Assembly: GCA_905221605.1 (NCBI GenBank)
Contig: CAJNDS010002554.1
Span: 84,501 to 148,500 of the forward strand
Source: Symbiodinium natans
Lineage: Eukaryota; Sar; Dinophyceae; Suessiales; Symbiodiniaceae
Reading direction: 5' to 3'
Length of the DNA: 64,000 nt
The notes under the pieces are model-generated. The model worked only from the letters and a program-made list of their open reading frames with translations, did no database searches and had not been told where the DNA came from. The position numbers and the translations under genes are program-made. Shown piece by piece: positions 1 to 11,160 of this stretch; positions within the stretch are counted from its first letter, which is position 1, and each line of letters opens with the position of its first letter.

Positions 1-804
1 TAGGGTTTAGGGGTTTCCTTGCTGTGCACTTGCCCTCCGCTTTTCACACAAGAACCTCGAGGGAGAACCCTTTCAAATGGATCGCCATGCACCCTTGCAT
101 ATATCCAAGAACTGCAGTGACAAGCTGAGGAAAAATGCGGGACTCAATCGGGGTTCAGACGGACTGCCTATATTTCGTGCAAAGACACACTTTAGGATAC
201 GTCCTTAACCAAATAAACGAAACGCCACATTCAAAGAAAGGAGCGAGGCCACCGAAAGGGGGATTGATGGCTCGTGGCTTTTAGGCGCTTGGGCACGGCC
301 TCGCTGATTTTCCGCAACGCGCTCTCGTGCGCACTGGGGGGGCGAGAATCGACCAGGGCGTCACTTGTGGACTTCTCTGCTACCGATCCCAGAACCGAAA
401 CAAGAAACATTTTGCTCTATTGGTGATTCCTACAGTGTGCAGCGGGTACTGTAGTGAACCCTCAAAGGACCAAGACACTTGTATCAAGCTCCAGACAGCC
501 CCGGCCAACAGAGACACCCAAGACAAAACAACACAAATATAAATGCTCTAGTACCACAGCCCGAAATCCTAAACCCTATATAGCAGCAACGCGTAAAGAA
601 GTACTCAGCTCGCTAGACACCCAAATCCCGCTGACCTAAGACCCGACTCCGTCCACACCCTCAAGAGTTCAATATCTCGAGGCCCTGAAGATCTATATCC
701 CGCTGGCCGTAAAGCCTCCTCTAGGCCCTTAGCGTATGCAACTTTATGATGCAATCGAATGCTCCTAAAGCCTAAAACCACTCTCAACCCTCACGCGGCT
801 GCCG
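1..804. other. Non-coding flank, no gene supported
   Basis: The window opens inside a TTTAGGG-type tract (1-14) and has one short CCCTAAA tract near 568-580. I found no exon with matching splice signals before the terminal exon at 805-873. This stretch is likely 3' flank of the minus gene to its right. Confidence 0.4.
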
Positions 805-2704
805 TCAGGGCTTCAGCGCCAGGATACCTCGCGCGAGCAGCAGCCGGTGGCCGATCGGCTCGACACCCAGTGCCTGAAATAGACGGGGGTTTGGGAATGT
901 GGGGTTTGGGTTTCAAAGGGTTAGAGCTCTCAGGGCTTTAAGGAGTGCAGGCCTTGTGGGGTTGTGGGGTATATTGCTTAGGGCGGGCTTTGAGGTCTTT
1001 GGAAAGGGGAATTCGGGGGTCTGTCGGATTTGAACTGAGTCGTAGCTTGGGATGCTCCCCCTTATACTACAATCCTTCATAGGGATGATCGTGCCCCCTA
1101 TTATGAGCCCTATTAAGGACTGTTAGTAAAGGGGGGGGAACATCTCAAGTTGTAGCAGAGTTGCGGAGAGAGACACTCTTTGAGGTGTACAAGGTGGGGT
1201 GTACTTCGAGGTTCAGGGTACTTATAACCCCACTGTAAGCGTAGTAAACAGGGTACCCTTTCTGGTTGTAAGGCAATTCTAAGGGAACTGCAAACCCTAA
1301 AAAAAAAACAAAGGCCTACTCCGGGTCCTAGTTTTTGTTTGGGTTGCTACGTACCATGAACCTCCAGGTAGGACTTCAGGGGTCGGGTGTTGTCGTCGGA
1401 CGGGCCCTTGTATGATGACCTCCCCGAGAAGACAGTTGGGTACCCAAAACCCTACACCCCAACCCCTAAACCCGAAACTTTAAACCCTAATCCCTAAACT
1501 CCAAACCCCAACCCCTAAACCCTAAACGGGCCCTAAACCCTTAACCCAAAACCCTAAACCCCAAACCCCTAAACCCTAAACCCTAAACCGCTGAAGTGTG
1601 CACTGAGGAGTGTGCCTCGAAGATGGAAGGCTCAATCTGCCCAAGGATGCCTTCGGCGACGGGCTCATCGAGCCTGGCCGGGTCGTACTGCTGCGGTTTA
1701 GGGTTTAGGGTTTAGGGTTTAGGGTTTAGGGTTTAGGGTTGAGGGTTGAGGGTTGAGGGTTTAGGGTTTAGGGTTTAGGGTTAGGGCTCAGAGTTTATGG
1801 GGCTTATGGCTTCTAGGGTTTAGGTTTTCTAGGGTTTAGGGTTGCCTATTCAAGATTTAGGGAGGGGGGGGGGGTGTGGTTCTGGGATCTTGTATCTATG
1901 CTTAAAACAATCGACTGTTGTAGATGAGCGCGTAGCACAAGGTTAGACATCTCCTAAACCCTAAACCCTAAACCCTAAACCCTAAACCCTAAACCCTAAA
2001 CCCTAAACCCTAAACCATCTTCGCACAGGGGCGATTGGCTTGGTGAGTTTGGCTTCTCTCCATCAGTCTAAACTTATCCTTACTATTACTTGCTAGCCCA
2101 GCAACCATCTTATAATAAGGGCACCTGCTTTTGGGGGTGACCGTAATAAGGGAACCTTGAACTTAAAAAAACAAAGATAAAGGGCACCACTGGGCTGCCA
2201 AGCCTACAATCCGAGCTACCTTTGTTTGCACTGGCAGTCTGTAGAGCCACTTTAGGGTTTAGGGTTTGGGGTTTAGGGTTTTGGGTTTAGGGTGCCCTGT
2301 GGAGCTCTTGCACGCACTGTGGGAGGGTTTAAAACACGCAAATCTCGAAAAGCCAAACTCTATTCAACCTCCAATGGCGCTAACCCTAAACCCTAAACCC
2401 TAAACCCCTGAACCCCGCCCTACACCCCTAAACCCCTAAACCCCTAAACCCCTACACCCCTACACCCCTAAACCCCAAAACCCCTAAACCCCTGAACCCC
2501 TGAACCCCTAAACCCCAAAACCCCAAAACCCCTGAACCCCAAAACCCCAAAACCCCTGAACCCCTAAACCCCTAAACCCCTAAACCCCTAAACCCCGAAA
2601 CCCCGAAACCCCTAAACCCCTAACCCCTAAACCCTAAGCCCGGCTTGAGGCCTGGCAGCAGCCAGCTGTGAGAAGTCGAACTGAAACTCGTCCCTGCTCT
2701 TCTG
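805..2704 (-). CDS. Minus gene, 3' part: C-terminal SAM-like segment
   Basis: Exons in gene order are 2645-2704, 2204-2249, 2016-2038, 1589-1690 and 805-873, ending in TGA. Frames join at every junction: CAA|TGG, GTA G|CC, phase 0, phase 0. Visible peptides are KSRDEFQFDFSQLAAARPQ, WLYRLPVQTKVARIV, DEPVAEGILGQIEPSIFEA and the terminal LGVEPIGHRLLLARGILAL. The last resembles the end of a SAM domain (LG...GHR...I..L), but the rest of such a domain is not evident, so the family call is weak. Introns 874-1588 and 1691-2015 start or end in telomere heptamers. The 2039-2203 intron is a TIR element with a GC donor. The 5' end is not found. The exon at 2645-2704 uses an assumed GC donor. Confidence 0.6.
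1449..1588. repeat. CCCTAAA-type array at an intron end
   Basis: This is a degenerate heptamer array ending CCCTAAAC directly at the exon 1589-1690. In the minus sense it gives the 5' splice site GTTTAGGG. Confidence 0.85.
2039..2203 (-). mobile_element. TIR element forming a GC-AG intron
   Basis: On the minus strand it begins GCTTGGCAGCCCAGTGG and ends CTCACCAAG; the tips GCTTGG/CCAAG(C) are inverted. It splits one short exon (2016-2038 and 2204-2249), and removing it keeps the frame. Its right end resembles the element near 15330-15345. Confidence 0.6.
2379..2640. repeat. CCCTAAA / CCCCTAAA array, about 260 bp
   Basis: The array mixes heptamer and octamer units (CCCCTAAA, CCCCAAAA, CCCTGAAC) and fills most of the intron downstream of exon 2645-2704. 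Confidence 0.9.
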
Positions 2705-2757
2705 CTGTCGGGCATTCGGTGGGGGGGACATAGAGGGGGGGGGGAATGGCATCTCTT

Positions 2758-2867
2758 CCCCTAAGGGTCCATGTACCTATATAGTATATATTTCGGCCCT
2801 AAAGCTACTATATGGGAACCCCTTTAAGGCCCAAGTATGTACTGCATAGGTACATGGACCCTTAGGG
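2758..2867. mobile_element. TIR element family A
   Basis: Inverted ends read CCCTAAGGGTCCATGTACC and its complement at 2848-2867, with a conserved core AAGGCCCAAGTAT. Other copies lie at 9702-9866, 13304-13414 and 18199-18310. Confidence 0.8.
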
Positions 2868-2999
2868 TTCAGGCAAGCGGAGCCATGAACCCTTGACCCA
2901 GGTTGTAAGACTTTGGGAGGGGAGGGATGCAGTCTGGAGGGTCTGCCTTTCTAGAGCTTGCGGGCTTTGGGGGCTCATCCGATGCCATCCTCATCCTTA

Positions 3000-3900
3000 G
3001 GTAAAAAAAAGAGTCAAGCGAGAAGACGGGCAGCATAATTCAGGGCTTGTGGTCTCAGGCTCCGCTGCACTTGAGGGCGATGAGCTATACGCTTGGGAAC
3101 TCACGCCTGTGAAGCCCCAAATGGGTCAGCCTTTTTTGCATCTGGTCCGTCTGTCGCGATCCACGTCGAGGGACGCATCGAGGGTGGGCAAAAGCCAGCC
3201 AAGCTCCATGCTTGGAGCTCCCCTGAACCTAAACCCGAAACCCTAAACCATAGACCCCAGGGCTTGAAGTAGCAAGTAAACGAAGCTACCCAAACTCTGA
3301 TAAGAGCAGCAAGTGAAGCGGCTGCAGGTTCAAGAGCTTACGCTTGACAGAGAACTCCACAACAGCCCTGACGTATGGTGGCCATGTAAACCTTACAAAC
3401 TCCTAAACTTGTCCTGGACAGTCTCAAAGGCTCGCGCCACCAAGTCGCATGTCTGGCGCCTTGTGTGCGTGCCTTTGCGTTTCGTGTTCAGGGCTTTTGG
3501 TCCACAGGTCAACTGTACATCTCAGGCAGCCACTTGCCAGCATGTCATGCCCGCAGACACAGCTTCACTGCACGAAGAAGGTGGTCTGACCTAGTTCATG
3601 GTTATGATAGTATTAACAATTTCGATTTCTATGGCTTAAGTATATTAAAAATGTAAAATGTTACCCAGCTATGACAAAGTGACGGGTATAGGAGGTTCGG
3701 CAGAGGCTGCCGGCTCTCAATGGTAGGAGACTCCAGTGCTGCCTCCAAGGCTTTCGAGGAAGGTTTTAGTCTTTGCCCAGTCGGTAGGACTCAGGAGCTT
3801 GGGTCTGGGGTTTATTTAGGGTTTAGGGTTTAGGGTTTAGGGCTTAGCGTCATACCATCCCAGCTTCCTAACCCTGAAATGCTATCAACCCTAACAACGC
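3000..3900. other. Intergenic or intronic, unresolved
   Basis: The stretch has a short CCCTAAA tract (3225-3250) and a TTTAGGG tract (3811-3845). Both strands have open frames of 60-90 codons, but none is supported by splice context. A minus frame after the acceptor near 3795 is a possible exon only. Confidence 0.3.
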
Positions 3901-3930
3901 TCAACCTCTTTGGAGTTTGCCCTTCCTTCT

Positions 3931-5520
3931 TCAGACTCCTCGGGCCTTGGGCACCAGTCGCGCGTCAGTAGGATCACGCTTCAGGATGAAGTCCACTGGG
4001 GGTCGGTCGCCGTCACCTACTAAGGTCGCCCAAGAGTCCGCGAAGCCATTTCGGGCGACCAGGGCGGCAGCCTCCCTGTCTCCTGGTGTTCATAGGGTTT
4101 AGGGTTTAGGGTTTAGGGTTTAGGGTGTAGGGTTTAGGGTTGAGGCTTCAGGTTCAGGGTTCAGGGTTCAGGCCTTCAGGTTCAAGGTTCAGGAGTTGAC
4201 ATGGGCACTGCCCGTGTGAGGGCCACGTCTCAGTCTGCTGTTGCCTATTCTTGTTCGAGATCGCATGATGCGGTGATGATACGGCAGAAGCCCTGAATCA
4301 TACACCATGCTTTCCCTCAACCCCATGCCCGAAACCCTTGTCCTAGGAGGTTGAGGTTCATGTCGCCGCAGCAAAGTACAGGAAAGCCGGTGCCAAGCTC
4401 TTCAGCGGCTTGACAGGCTGCCTGCAAGAAGTACTCGAGCTGAAAGTGCTTGAACTCAGCATGAGACATACCAGCTCTCCCAAGTTGCTCATCGCTCACC
4501 CTGCTCTTCAAATGCATGTTGGTGACGAGGAAGGGCATCTCATCCATGCCACGGGGGCATAGAAAGAGTCCAAGGACCACCTGGGGAACCTCTTGGAGGG
4601 CTTTCTCGGTTCCAAAGACCTCCTCAAGCTCAACAGAAGAGCGGGTGCGGGTTTGCTTCCGCCACGCGGGCGTAATCTTCCTCTGCCACTTCTTCTGCTT
4701 CAAGTCGATGCTTGTCCAGCAGGTCGCCTTTTGCACACGAAGCCGATCGCTTCGCACGAATATCGCCTGCCCCTCGGTCACACCCAGCACAGATTCTTTC
4801 GGAGGCCCCTTTGTTTTGGGCACGAAGTAGCCTTCATAGCCCGACGCCGACAGTTCAGGGCTGAAGAAGTCGTCAAAATGGTCAACTTCCTGAAGGCATA
4901 CGATGTCTGCCTGGGAGCGTGCGATTTCATCCAAGAGGCCCTGCTTCCGCTGCTCCTTACTTCTCCAAGACCCTAAACCCTAAACCCTAAACCCTAAAAC
5001 CCTAAAACCCTAAAACCCTAAACCCTAAACCCTCAACCCTACTAATAAGGAGCAAGGCTCAAATGTCACCGCGCAGCCTCTGGGCTCCAATCCTTCGGCG
5101 AGCACGTTGAAGGTGCAAACTGTGAAGTCGAAGTCGCCAGGCTGATGCGCGCCCGGTCCTGGGGTTTAGGGTTTAGGGTTTAGGGTTTAGGGTTTAGGGT
5201 TTAGGGTTTAGGGTTTAGGGTTTAGGGTTTAGGGTTTAGGGTTTAGGGTTTAGGGTTTAGGGTTTAGGGTTAGGGTTTAGGGAAGGGGGCCCAGTACAGC
5301 ATGTCGAGCTTATCTAGCCTGTTGTCGCATTGTAGGGAAGCCCAACTGTGACGAAAGCCCGAAGCCCTCGGGCTTAAGTACAAGGAGGACATAAACCCTA
5401 AACCCTAAACCCTAAACCCTAAACCCTAAGCCCCGAAACTCACACCCCTACGGCACTCAAGATCCCCTCTCCTGGCTCCAGCTGACGCCACTGTCGGTCC
5501 AGGTGCGCCATGCCGAATCA
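3931..5520 (-). CDS. Nocturnin/CCR4-like EEP-family phosphatase
   Basis: This is an endonuclease/exonuclease/phosphatase fold protein of the nocturnin/CCR4/Angel type, a group that acts on poly(A) or NADP(H). Minus exons lie near 5450-5520 (contains LDRQWRQLEPGEG), about 5039-5155 (FDFTVCTFNVLAEGL), 4336 to about 4968, and 3931-4075 with stop TGA. The third exon carries WRSKEQRKQGLLDEI, ADIVCLQEVDHFDDFF with the catalytic Glu, EGQAIFVR, NMHLKSR and CCGDMNLNLL. The last carries NGFADSW and RPPVDFILKRD. The junction 4336/4075 is canonical: GTTTCGGG donor, phase 2 to 1. The second/third exon join lies in pure TTTAGGG repeat (4969-5038) and its exact splice point is unresolved. The C-terminal SDH motif expected in the family is not seen before the stop. 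Confidence 0.75.
5158..5286. repeat. TTTAGGG array, near perfect, about 125 bp
   Basis: About 18 heptamers. In the minus sense they end ...CCCTAAACCCCAG at the acceptor of the EEP exon 5039-5155, one of the clearest cases of a heptamer array supplying a 3' splice site. Confidence 0.95.
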
Positions 5521-5689
5521 CTGAGCAACTCAGACAGATTAGGGTTTAGGGTTTAGGGCTTAGAGTTTAGGGCTTAGGGTTTAGGGTTTAGGGCTTAATT
5601 AGTGCTTAGGGTCTAGGGTTTAGGGTTTAGGGCTTAGGGCTTAGGGTTTGGTGGGTTGAGTGGTCCCCGTCCTGGGGGTCCCTATAGAC

Positions 5690-5803
5690 CCTGGATCCGC
5701 AATGATTGAAACCGAACCATAGCCCCCCATGCTTGAGTTTGATAAACATCGCCGTCTGCAAAATCTTGAAGCTGCGAAAAGAATCTGCTGCTACGCACTG
5801 AGG
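5690..5803 (-). CDS. Exon of unknown minus gene
   Basis: The acceptor is CTCGCTCCCCAG and the donor GTCTATAGGG; 38 codons include DSFRSFKILQTAMFIKLKHG and GLWFGFNHCGSR. No family is recognised. It may be an upstream exon of the EEP gene or belong to a separate gene together with 6346-6415. Confidence 0.55.
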
Positions 5804-6345
5804 CTGGGGAGCGAGGAGGTGAGACAATCTCGGCCCAGGGACATTATGGTTTAGGTTTGGCATGCTGGTTTTTCCCGGGTTTTTTGGGGTGTCTTGTCCT
5901 GCAGGCTCAGGGTCTCAACGGATTTTTTGGGTTTAGGGTTTAGGATTTAGGGTTTAGGTCTGGTTCGGCTCGCAGATAACATGAAGATGCTGGGCGGTTT
6001 CGGGCTTCTCGCGAATGCCCCTGGCATCGGCTGGGCGAGAGGTTTGGGCCCGAGGGGCCTGGGGAAATTTCAGATCATAGACCTAAACACGAAACCGTGT
6101 GAAGCCCGACAAATCTCCCAGAGTTCGACAAATCCCAGAGTTCCGGTATGGCCTGAAGCAGCTAAAGACCGCAAGTAGACTTGAGAACGAGCTTAAGCTG
6201 TATAGGCCCTGACCCTACCACAAGGGTTTCGTGCATCCACCCCAAACCCTAAACCCTAAACCCACAACCCTAAACCCTAAACCCCTAAACCCCTAAACCC
6301 CTAAACCCTGAAACCCCTGAAACCCCTGAAACCCTAAACCCAAAC

Positions 6346-6415
6346 CTTAGTCTAAACACCGGCAGCCCAGAGGCGGCCTGAAGCCGGCAAAGTAGCGCAG
6401 CCTTTGGTGTTGGGG
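6346..6415 (-). CDS. Exon of unknown minus gene
   Basis: The acceptor is CCGTAG and the donor GTTTGGGTTTAGGG; the frame reads KAALLCRLQAASGLPVFRL. It has a CCCTAAA array on the left and degenerate TTTAGGG on the right, the exon signature of this window. Confidence 0.5.
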
Positions 6416-6435
6416 CTACGGGGATATAGGGTGTA

Positions 6436-7543
6436 GGGATGTTCCCGTTTCTAACAGTTCCTTAAGAGGGATTACAATGGGGGGGGGTGGTACCCCAGCG
6501 GTAGCAGGGCGGCGTCAGTGAAGACCCCCCACCGCCCTCACCTTGAATTGGAGTGTTTTTGCATTGCTTGGCTTCAGTGCATGCCCAAACCCCGCCACCC
6601 ATCGCCCTCACCCATGACGCCTTGAATTGGACCTTTGACCCCCCCCCACCCCATCCATTCAGGTGGTTTAAAGGGTCCAGTGCATGCCCGACACCCCCCC
6701 CCACCCCCCCCCACCCCCCCACCCCTCAAACCCCCCCCACCCCCCCCACCCCCCCCCCCCCCCCCCCCCACCCCCCCGCCCCCCACCCCCCCCCACCCCC
6801 CCCCCACCCCCCACCCCCCGCCCTGACCGCCCTTCCCCCCCCACCCCACCACCCCCCCCCACACCCCTAACCAATCTGTCGTGTTTTCACCAACCCTTTA
6901 CCCTCAACCCCCACCCGCCGCCTCGACTCTGAAACCCCACCCCCCCCCACCCCCCCCATCCCTTCCCTCCTAGGCCCCTACCCCCTACTCCGCCCCTGAC
7001 AAATCTCTAGTTTGAGGGATTCCAATCCACGCCCACCCTGACCGCCTGCCTTCCGCCCCCAACTCCACCAACCCTCGACCGTCACCCCCCCTGTCCACCC
7101 GCCGCGCTCCACCCTGCCTTCCGCCCCAACCCTCTCACCAGAGCTGGTCAAATGAGTCAGGCCCCCCTTTCCGCCAGCCGCCCCCCCTCTCCCACTCCCA
7201 CTCCCTAACCCTCCCCATCATTACCCCCTCCCACCATCGTGCACCATCCGACCGCCCCCCCGCTCTCACCGCTCTCATCGCTTCTTCATCTCTATGCCCC
7301 CCAGTCCACCCCTGCCTTCCGCCCCCAACTCCCTAATCCGACACCAACCCTCTACCGTCACCCCCCACCGCCGCCCCCCTTTCCACCCCCACCCACCCCC
7401 ACCCCCCCCACCCCCGCCCCCCCCGCCTGCCCGCGCTCCACCCTGCCTTCCGCCCCAATGCGACTGTCTTGGGTCTGGGGTCGGCGGCACTGGCGGTAGC
7501 CATTAAATATTCCCAGGACTGTTAGGATAAGGGGGAACATCCT
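6436..7543. mobile_element. Family C TIR element expanded by poly-C repeats
   Basis: The left end GGGATGTTCCCGTTTCTAACAGTTCC (to about 6461) and the right end ACTGTTAGGATAAGGGGGAACATCC (about 7518-7543) match family C, whose usual length is about 100-150 bp. Between them are about 1 kb of C-rich low complexity (CCCCCCACC and similar). All long open frames here are homopolymer artefacts. Confidence 0.6.
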
Positions 7544-7649
7544 AAGATATAGTTTATGGTTCTGTGGAGGTGGGGCTGCGCCACAGGGTTCAGGGCGCAA
7601 TTAATGTTGCAGGCCTTTTGCAGATTCAGGGTTTGGCTACAACCTCGGC

Positions 7650-7745
7650 TAGGATGGCCCTTGTATCACTCTGCATAATATTCCTGCATATGATCCTCTT
7701 AAACCCAAATAAGGGAAAAGAGAAAATGGCCCGAGGGCCTACCTG
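7650..7745. mobile_element. Family D element
   Basis: It shares ATGGCCCTT...GATCCTCTTAAACCCAAATAAGGG...GGGCCTACCT with copies at 17431-17554, 27205-27280 and 53683-53768. Confidence 0.65.
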
Positions 7746-7879
7746 TTCGGGTTTAGAATGGCTTGAAACGGTAGCCTGTCTGGAGGGCTCGCTCAAGAGG
7801 TCCGACATTGAGTTGGGGATTCAACTTGAAAATCTTGATGATGACGACTTAAGCATGTCGGCCATGATGTACGGGAAAG

Positions 7880-7883
7880 AGAA

Positions 7884-7930
<47 letters not shown>

Positions 7931-8075
7931 AAGAGAGGGAGGGAGGGAGGGAAGGAGGGAGGGAGGGAGGGAGGCAGCGAGGGAGGGCGGGCGGGCGGGG
8001 GAGGGAGGGAGGGAGGGCGGGCGGGCGGGGGAGGGAGAGGGAGAGGGAGAGGGAGAGGGAGAGAGAGAGCGAGAG
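7880..8075. repeat. GA-rich microsatellite
   Basis: (GA)n passes into (GGGA)n and GGGCGGGC blocks. The 223-codon frame covering it is low complexity and is not called. Confidence 0.9.
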
Positions 8076-8426
8076 TGAATTGTTTGCTTATTTTTTTAAA
8101 CATGTTCAAGGGTTGTGGGACGCAACTAGGGGTCTCGGAGCCCTGAACCCCAAGCCGTGGGCAGGACCAGGGAAAGTAGAAGTGACAACGTCCTGGCCAT
8201 GGAAACGCTTAGCTTCCCTAGGCAGAATGTCTTAACCTGATTTCAGGCCTGACCTGCGTCACCGACAGCAATACCCTAGAGCCCAAGCCCTTCCATCAGC
8301 ATCCCTCACAACCCGAATAGAATCCAGTTCCCACGCCGCATGAACCTCAGGAGCTCCCATAAGCTCTCAACCCTCACCCTAAACCCTAAACCCTAGACCC
8401 TAGACCCTAAACCCTAAACCCTAAAC

Positions 8427-8505
8427 CCTAATGCGTCGGGTGGCAGGATGCCGCGGTTTCCGTCCAGGCTCTTCAGCCAAGCGATGGCTTTTTTCTCGAC
8501 GTCGC
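8427..8505 (-). CDS. Exon of unknown minus gene
   Basis: The frame reads DVEKKAIAWLKSLDGNRG followed by ILPPDALG. The acceptor is CCCCTGAG and the donor GTTTAGGG, phases 2/2. Codons have G/C-rich third positions. It resembles in wording the exon 30624-30666 (VEKGILPEQAG), perhaps a related repeat domain. Confidence 0.65.
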
Positions 8506-8839
8506 CTCAGGGGCTTGGTTTCAGGGTTTAGGAAGGCAAGGGACCTAAACCCTAAACCCTAAACCCTACCTGGGAATCCCTTGTGCCATAAATTCGCGTC
8601 TGCTTCGAGAGGCTGGAAAAATATGTCCTCGCGAAATTTCTGTCCGCTTGGAGGGGCTGCAAAAAACCGTTTCCGGCCGTTAACAAAACACAATCAAAAC
8701 AAGTGAAGCCGAAACATGGACCAGTTAGGTACTCAGGCTTGAGAAGGCTGAAAGAGCTTGGTTTCAGGGCGCGGTCGTGCCTTGTAGAGGTCTGGATTAC
8801 GCGGTCAGGCTCATTCTACGAGGGTTAAAAAAACAAAAA

Positions 8840-9000
8840 TGCCCGCTTCTTGACATTTTATCGGGATTGGGGTTTGGTTTTCTTTGGTTTTTTGTCGACA
8901 AAATGTCGATAAAATATGGTTTTCCTACGGGTTACGGTTTTCCTACGGTTTCCTGCGGCTCACCAAAATCCCGAAAAAATGTCGACATTTTATTGGGATA
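8840..9000. repeat. Inverted-repeat element with TGTCGACA core
   Basis: GACATTTTATCGGGAT on the left pairs with ATGTCGACATTTTATTGGG on the right, with TGTCGACAAAATGTCGATAAA between. It is probably another small non-autonomous element; no second copy was seen. Confidence 0.5.
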
Positions 9001-9384
9001 AGGGTACGGATTTGTAGTCTTTTGCGGAGACCCATTTCCTGTAGGTCCTTGGATCACAAAGAGTCGCGTAAGTGCTCGCAAAGCAATCCTTTTCAATCTT
9101 TTGGGCTTCAGAGAGAAGTAGCCTCGCAAGCCTCGAACTCACATATGGAGCGCGCGCGGCAACGAGTTCCCTTACACAGGCAATAGGATACTTGCTTGAC
9201 TATTATTAGGCTAAACCCAAAAAAAGGCCGCTTTGCCTACACCCCAAAAAACCATTAAAAAACCGAAATACGGCCTTTCTACGGAAAAATCCAGATTTTG
9301 CCATAAGGACACTAATTTCCAGCCGCTAGGATCTTCAGGTAAACCCTAAACCCTAAACCCTAAACCCGGAATCTCCTCCCCATC

Positions 9385-9500
9385 TTCTGAACTCATTTCA
9401 TGATCAACTCGCTTGAGTTTAAGGTGGCCTGAGTTTTCGGGGTTGAGAACGAACGAGAATGTGCTGGTTTGAGTACACTTCTGTTTTGGCGCGAAGTCCC
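9385..9500 (-). CDS. Possible exon
   Basis: The minus frame includes FSFVLNPENSGHLKLKRVD and HEMSSEDGEEIPG, with a GTTTAGGG donor near 9367. Third-position G/C is only about half and the acceptor is weak. Confidence 0.35.
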
Positions 9501-9574
9501 CTATAAGCCCGAAGCCCCCCCCTCCCCCCAACCCTAAACCCTAAACCCTAAACCCTAAACCCTAAACCCTAAAC

Positions 9575-9694
9575 CCTGTGTGTGAAGTTTGTCGTCCGGG
9601 GCATGGCCTGGTCGTTATCGACGCAATGCAAACTGCAACGCTCTCTCTCCTCTTCACTGGCCGCGCCTGGTAGCTTAAGGCTATGCCGGCATGT
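9575..9694 (-). CDS. Exon of unknown minus gene
   Basis: 40 codons in phase 0 include GAASEEERERCSLHCVD and NDQAMPRTTNFTHR. The donor is GTTTAGGG. The acceptor TTAGGGTTGTAG lies just outside a family A element (9702-9866), so that element sits at the intron's 3' end. Confidence 0.65.
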
Positions 9695-9701
9695 CTACAA
9701 C

Positions 9702-9866
9702 CCTAAGGGTCCATGTACCTTATGATTATGTATATATGTGTATATATAGATGTATTTATTTATATATTTTTATTTACTTATTTAATGTATTTGGGCCCTT
9801 AAAGGCCTTATAGAGGAAGAACGGTAAGGCCCAAGTATTCCCTATATAGGTACATAGACTCCTAGG
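9702..9866. mobile_element. Family A element with AT microsatellite
   Basis: The left end is ACCCTAAGGGTCCATGTACC and the right end GGTACATAGACTCCTAGGG. Its middle is swollen by TATATATG and TTTA repeats. Confidence 0.75.
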
Positions 9867-9963
9867 GTAAGACATGACGGTTTTAGGGTTTAGGGTTTGG
9901 ACCCCGTGTGCAGTCCTCGAGCCAGACGTTAGCTCGAATGTCGCCAGCCCGTTCGCTCTGAGC

Positions 9964-10075
9964 TAAGCAGTGCATTGGGATGATTTTTCCCTGTTTCTAA
10001 CAGTGCGTAATAGAGATTATAGTACCCCCTGTCATAATCCCTATTAAGTGTATATTTAAGGGGGAAGAGCCCAAG
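9964..10075. mobile_element. Family C element, diverged
   Basis: TTGGGATGATTTTTCCCTG...TAACAGT...CCCTATTAAGTG...GGGGGAAGAGCCCAA matches the family C layout. Confidence 0.55.
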
Positions 10076-10195
10076 CAGTGCACATCAAAAGTGAGCCCAT
10101 GCAGCCACAAGTGAGTGCGCGAAAGAAGTTCTTAATTACTCCTTTGCATACGACCTTAAAGACACCCTGAACCCTAAACCCTAAACCCTATAAAC

Positions 10196-10251
10196 CCTAG
10201 CACCAAAGCGCCAAGTCGTCCTGCGCACCAAGTCAATGATGCTCCGAACAA
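10196..10251 (-). CDS. Exon of unknown minus gene
   Basis: The acceptor is GGCTTTCACTTAG and the donor GTTTATAGGGTTTAG. The frame reads VRSIIDLVRRTTWRFGAR. The plus strand also has an open frame, so strand rests on the donor pattern. Confidence 0.5.
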
Positions 10252-10523
10252 CTAAGTGAAAGCCAGGACTCACAACGTGCTCAAGGGCTTGGGGTTCCTA
10301 GGGTTTACAGTTTGCAGCAAAAGAAACCTAAAATCCCTAAACCTTAAAACCCCAAACCCTAAAAACCCTACAATAAAACAAGAAAACCTAAAACCCTAAG
10401 AACCCTAAGACTCTAAACCCCTAAAAACCCTCAACACCCCCAAAAACCCTAAAAACCAAAAAGTAACCCAAAAACACTGAAAACCAAAAAGTAACCCAAA
10501 AACACTGAAAACCACATGTGTAC

Positions 10524-10602
10524 CCGCAGATGGCCTTGCGGGATCACGGCCAGCTGGCCCTCATCCACGGAGTCATCCTCCTGCATCCAGGCTCCAATCT
10601 CT
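10524..10602 (-). CDS. Exon of unknown minus gene
   Basis: Reads EIGAWMQEDDSVDEGQLAVI then PQGHLR, with a GTACACATG donor and CCCTAAG acceptor. Acidic and clearly coding-like. Confidence 0.65.
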
Positions 10603-11160
10603 CTTAGGGTTTAGGGTTTAGGGTTTAGGGTTTGGGGTTTAGGGTTTAGGGTTTAGGGTTTAGGGTTTAATGTTAACCTCACATCTATAAATGGGGTGGC
10701 AACTGTAATATTCGCCGGGCCAGAGGGGCTCAGCCGAAGACTACTTTCCATTACGGGAGGTTTTCGGGCCGATGTGTGTAAACAAGTCTATATAGGGGGG
10801 TCCGGTGAAAATAATAATGGGGTGACAACAGTAATATTTGGCCGGCCAGGAATCAGAAATTTTACCTGCAGAGAAGACTTTTCGAGCTCCGCGAGCAAGC
10901 AGAACCCTTCGAGACCAAGCACAGCAGACCCTGACAGCTAACCCCCCCAGAATCCGCATTATTGGCACCCACTCGTTTTTTTCTACCCCTCCAAACCCCG
11001 GGGACCAAAACAAGTTTTGGGGGGGGGGGGGGTTTATTAAAGCGACGTTAACATTAGGGTTTAGGATCTGTAGGGTTTAGCGTTTATAGGGTTTAGGGTC
11101 TTTCAAGCGTCTATAGGGTTAGGGCTTAGGGTGTAGGGTCCAAGCATTCCTTTTTCTGCA

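Noticed and set aside
6460-7500. Many open frames of P, T or G repeats on both strands
   Set aside because: They come from poly-C and CCCCCCACC low complexity, lack splice context and are bounded by family C ends.
7564-8235. 223-codon plus frame
   Set aside because: It runs through (GA)n microsatellite and a family D element; the peptide is RE repeats.
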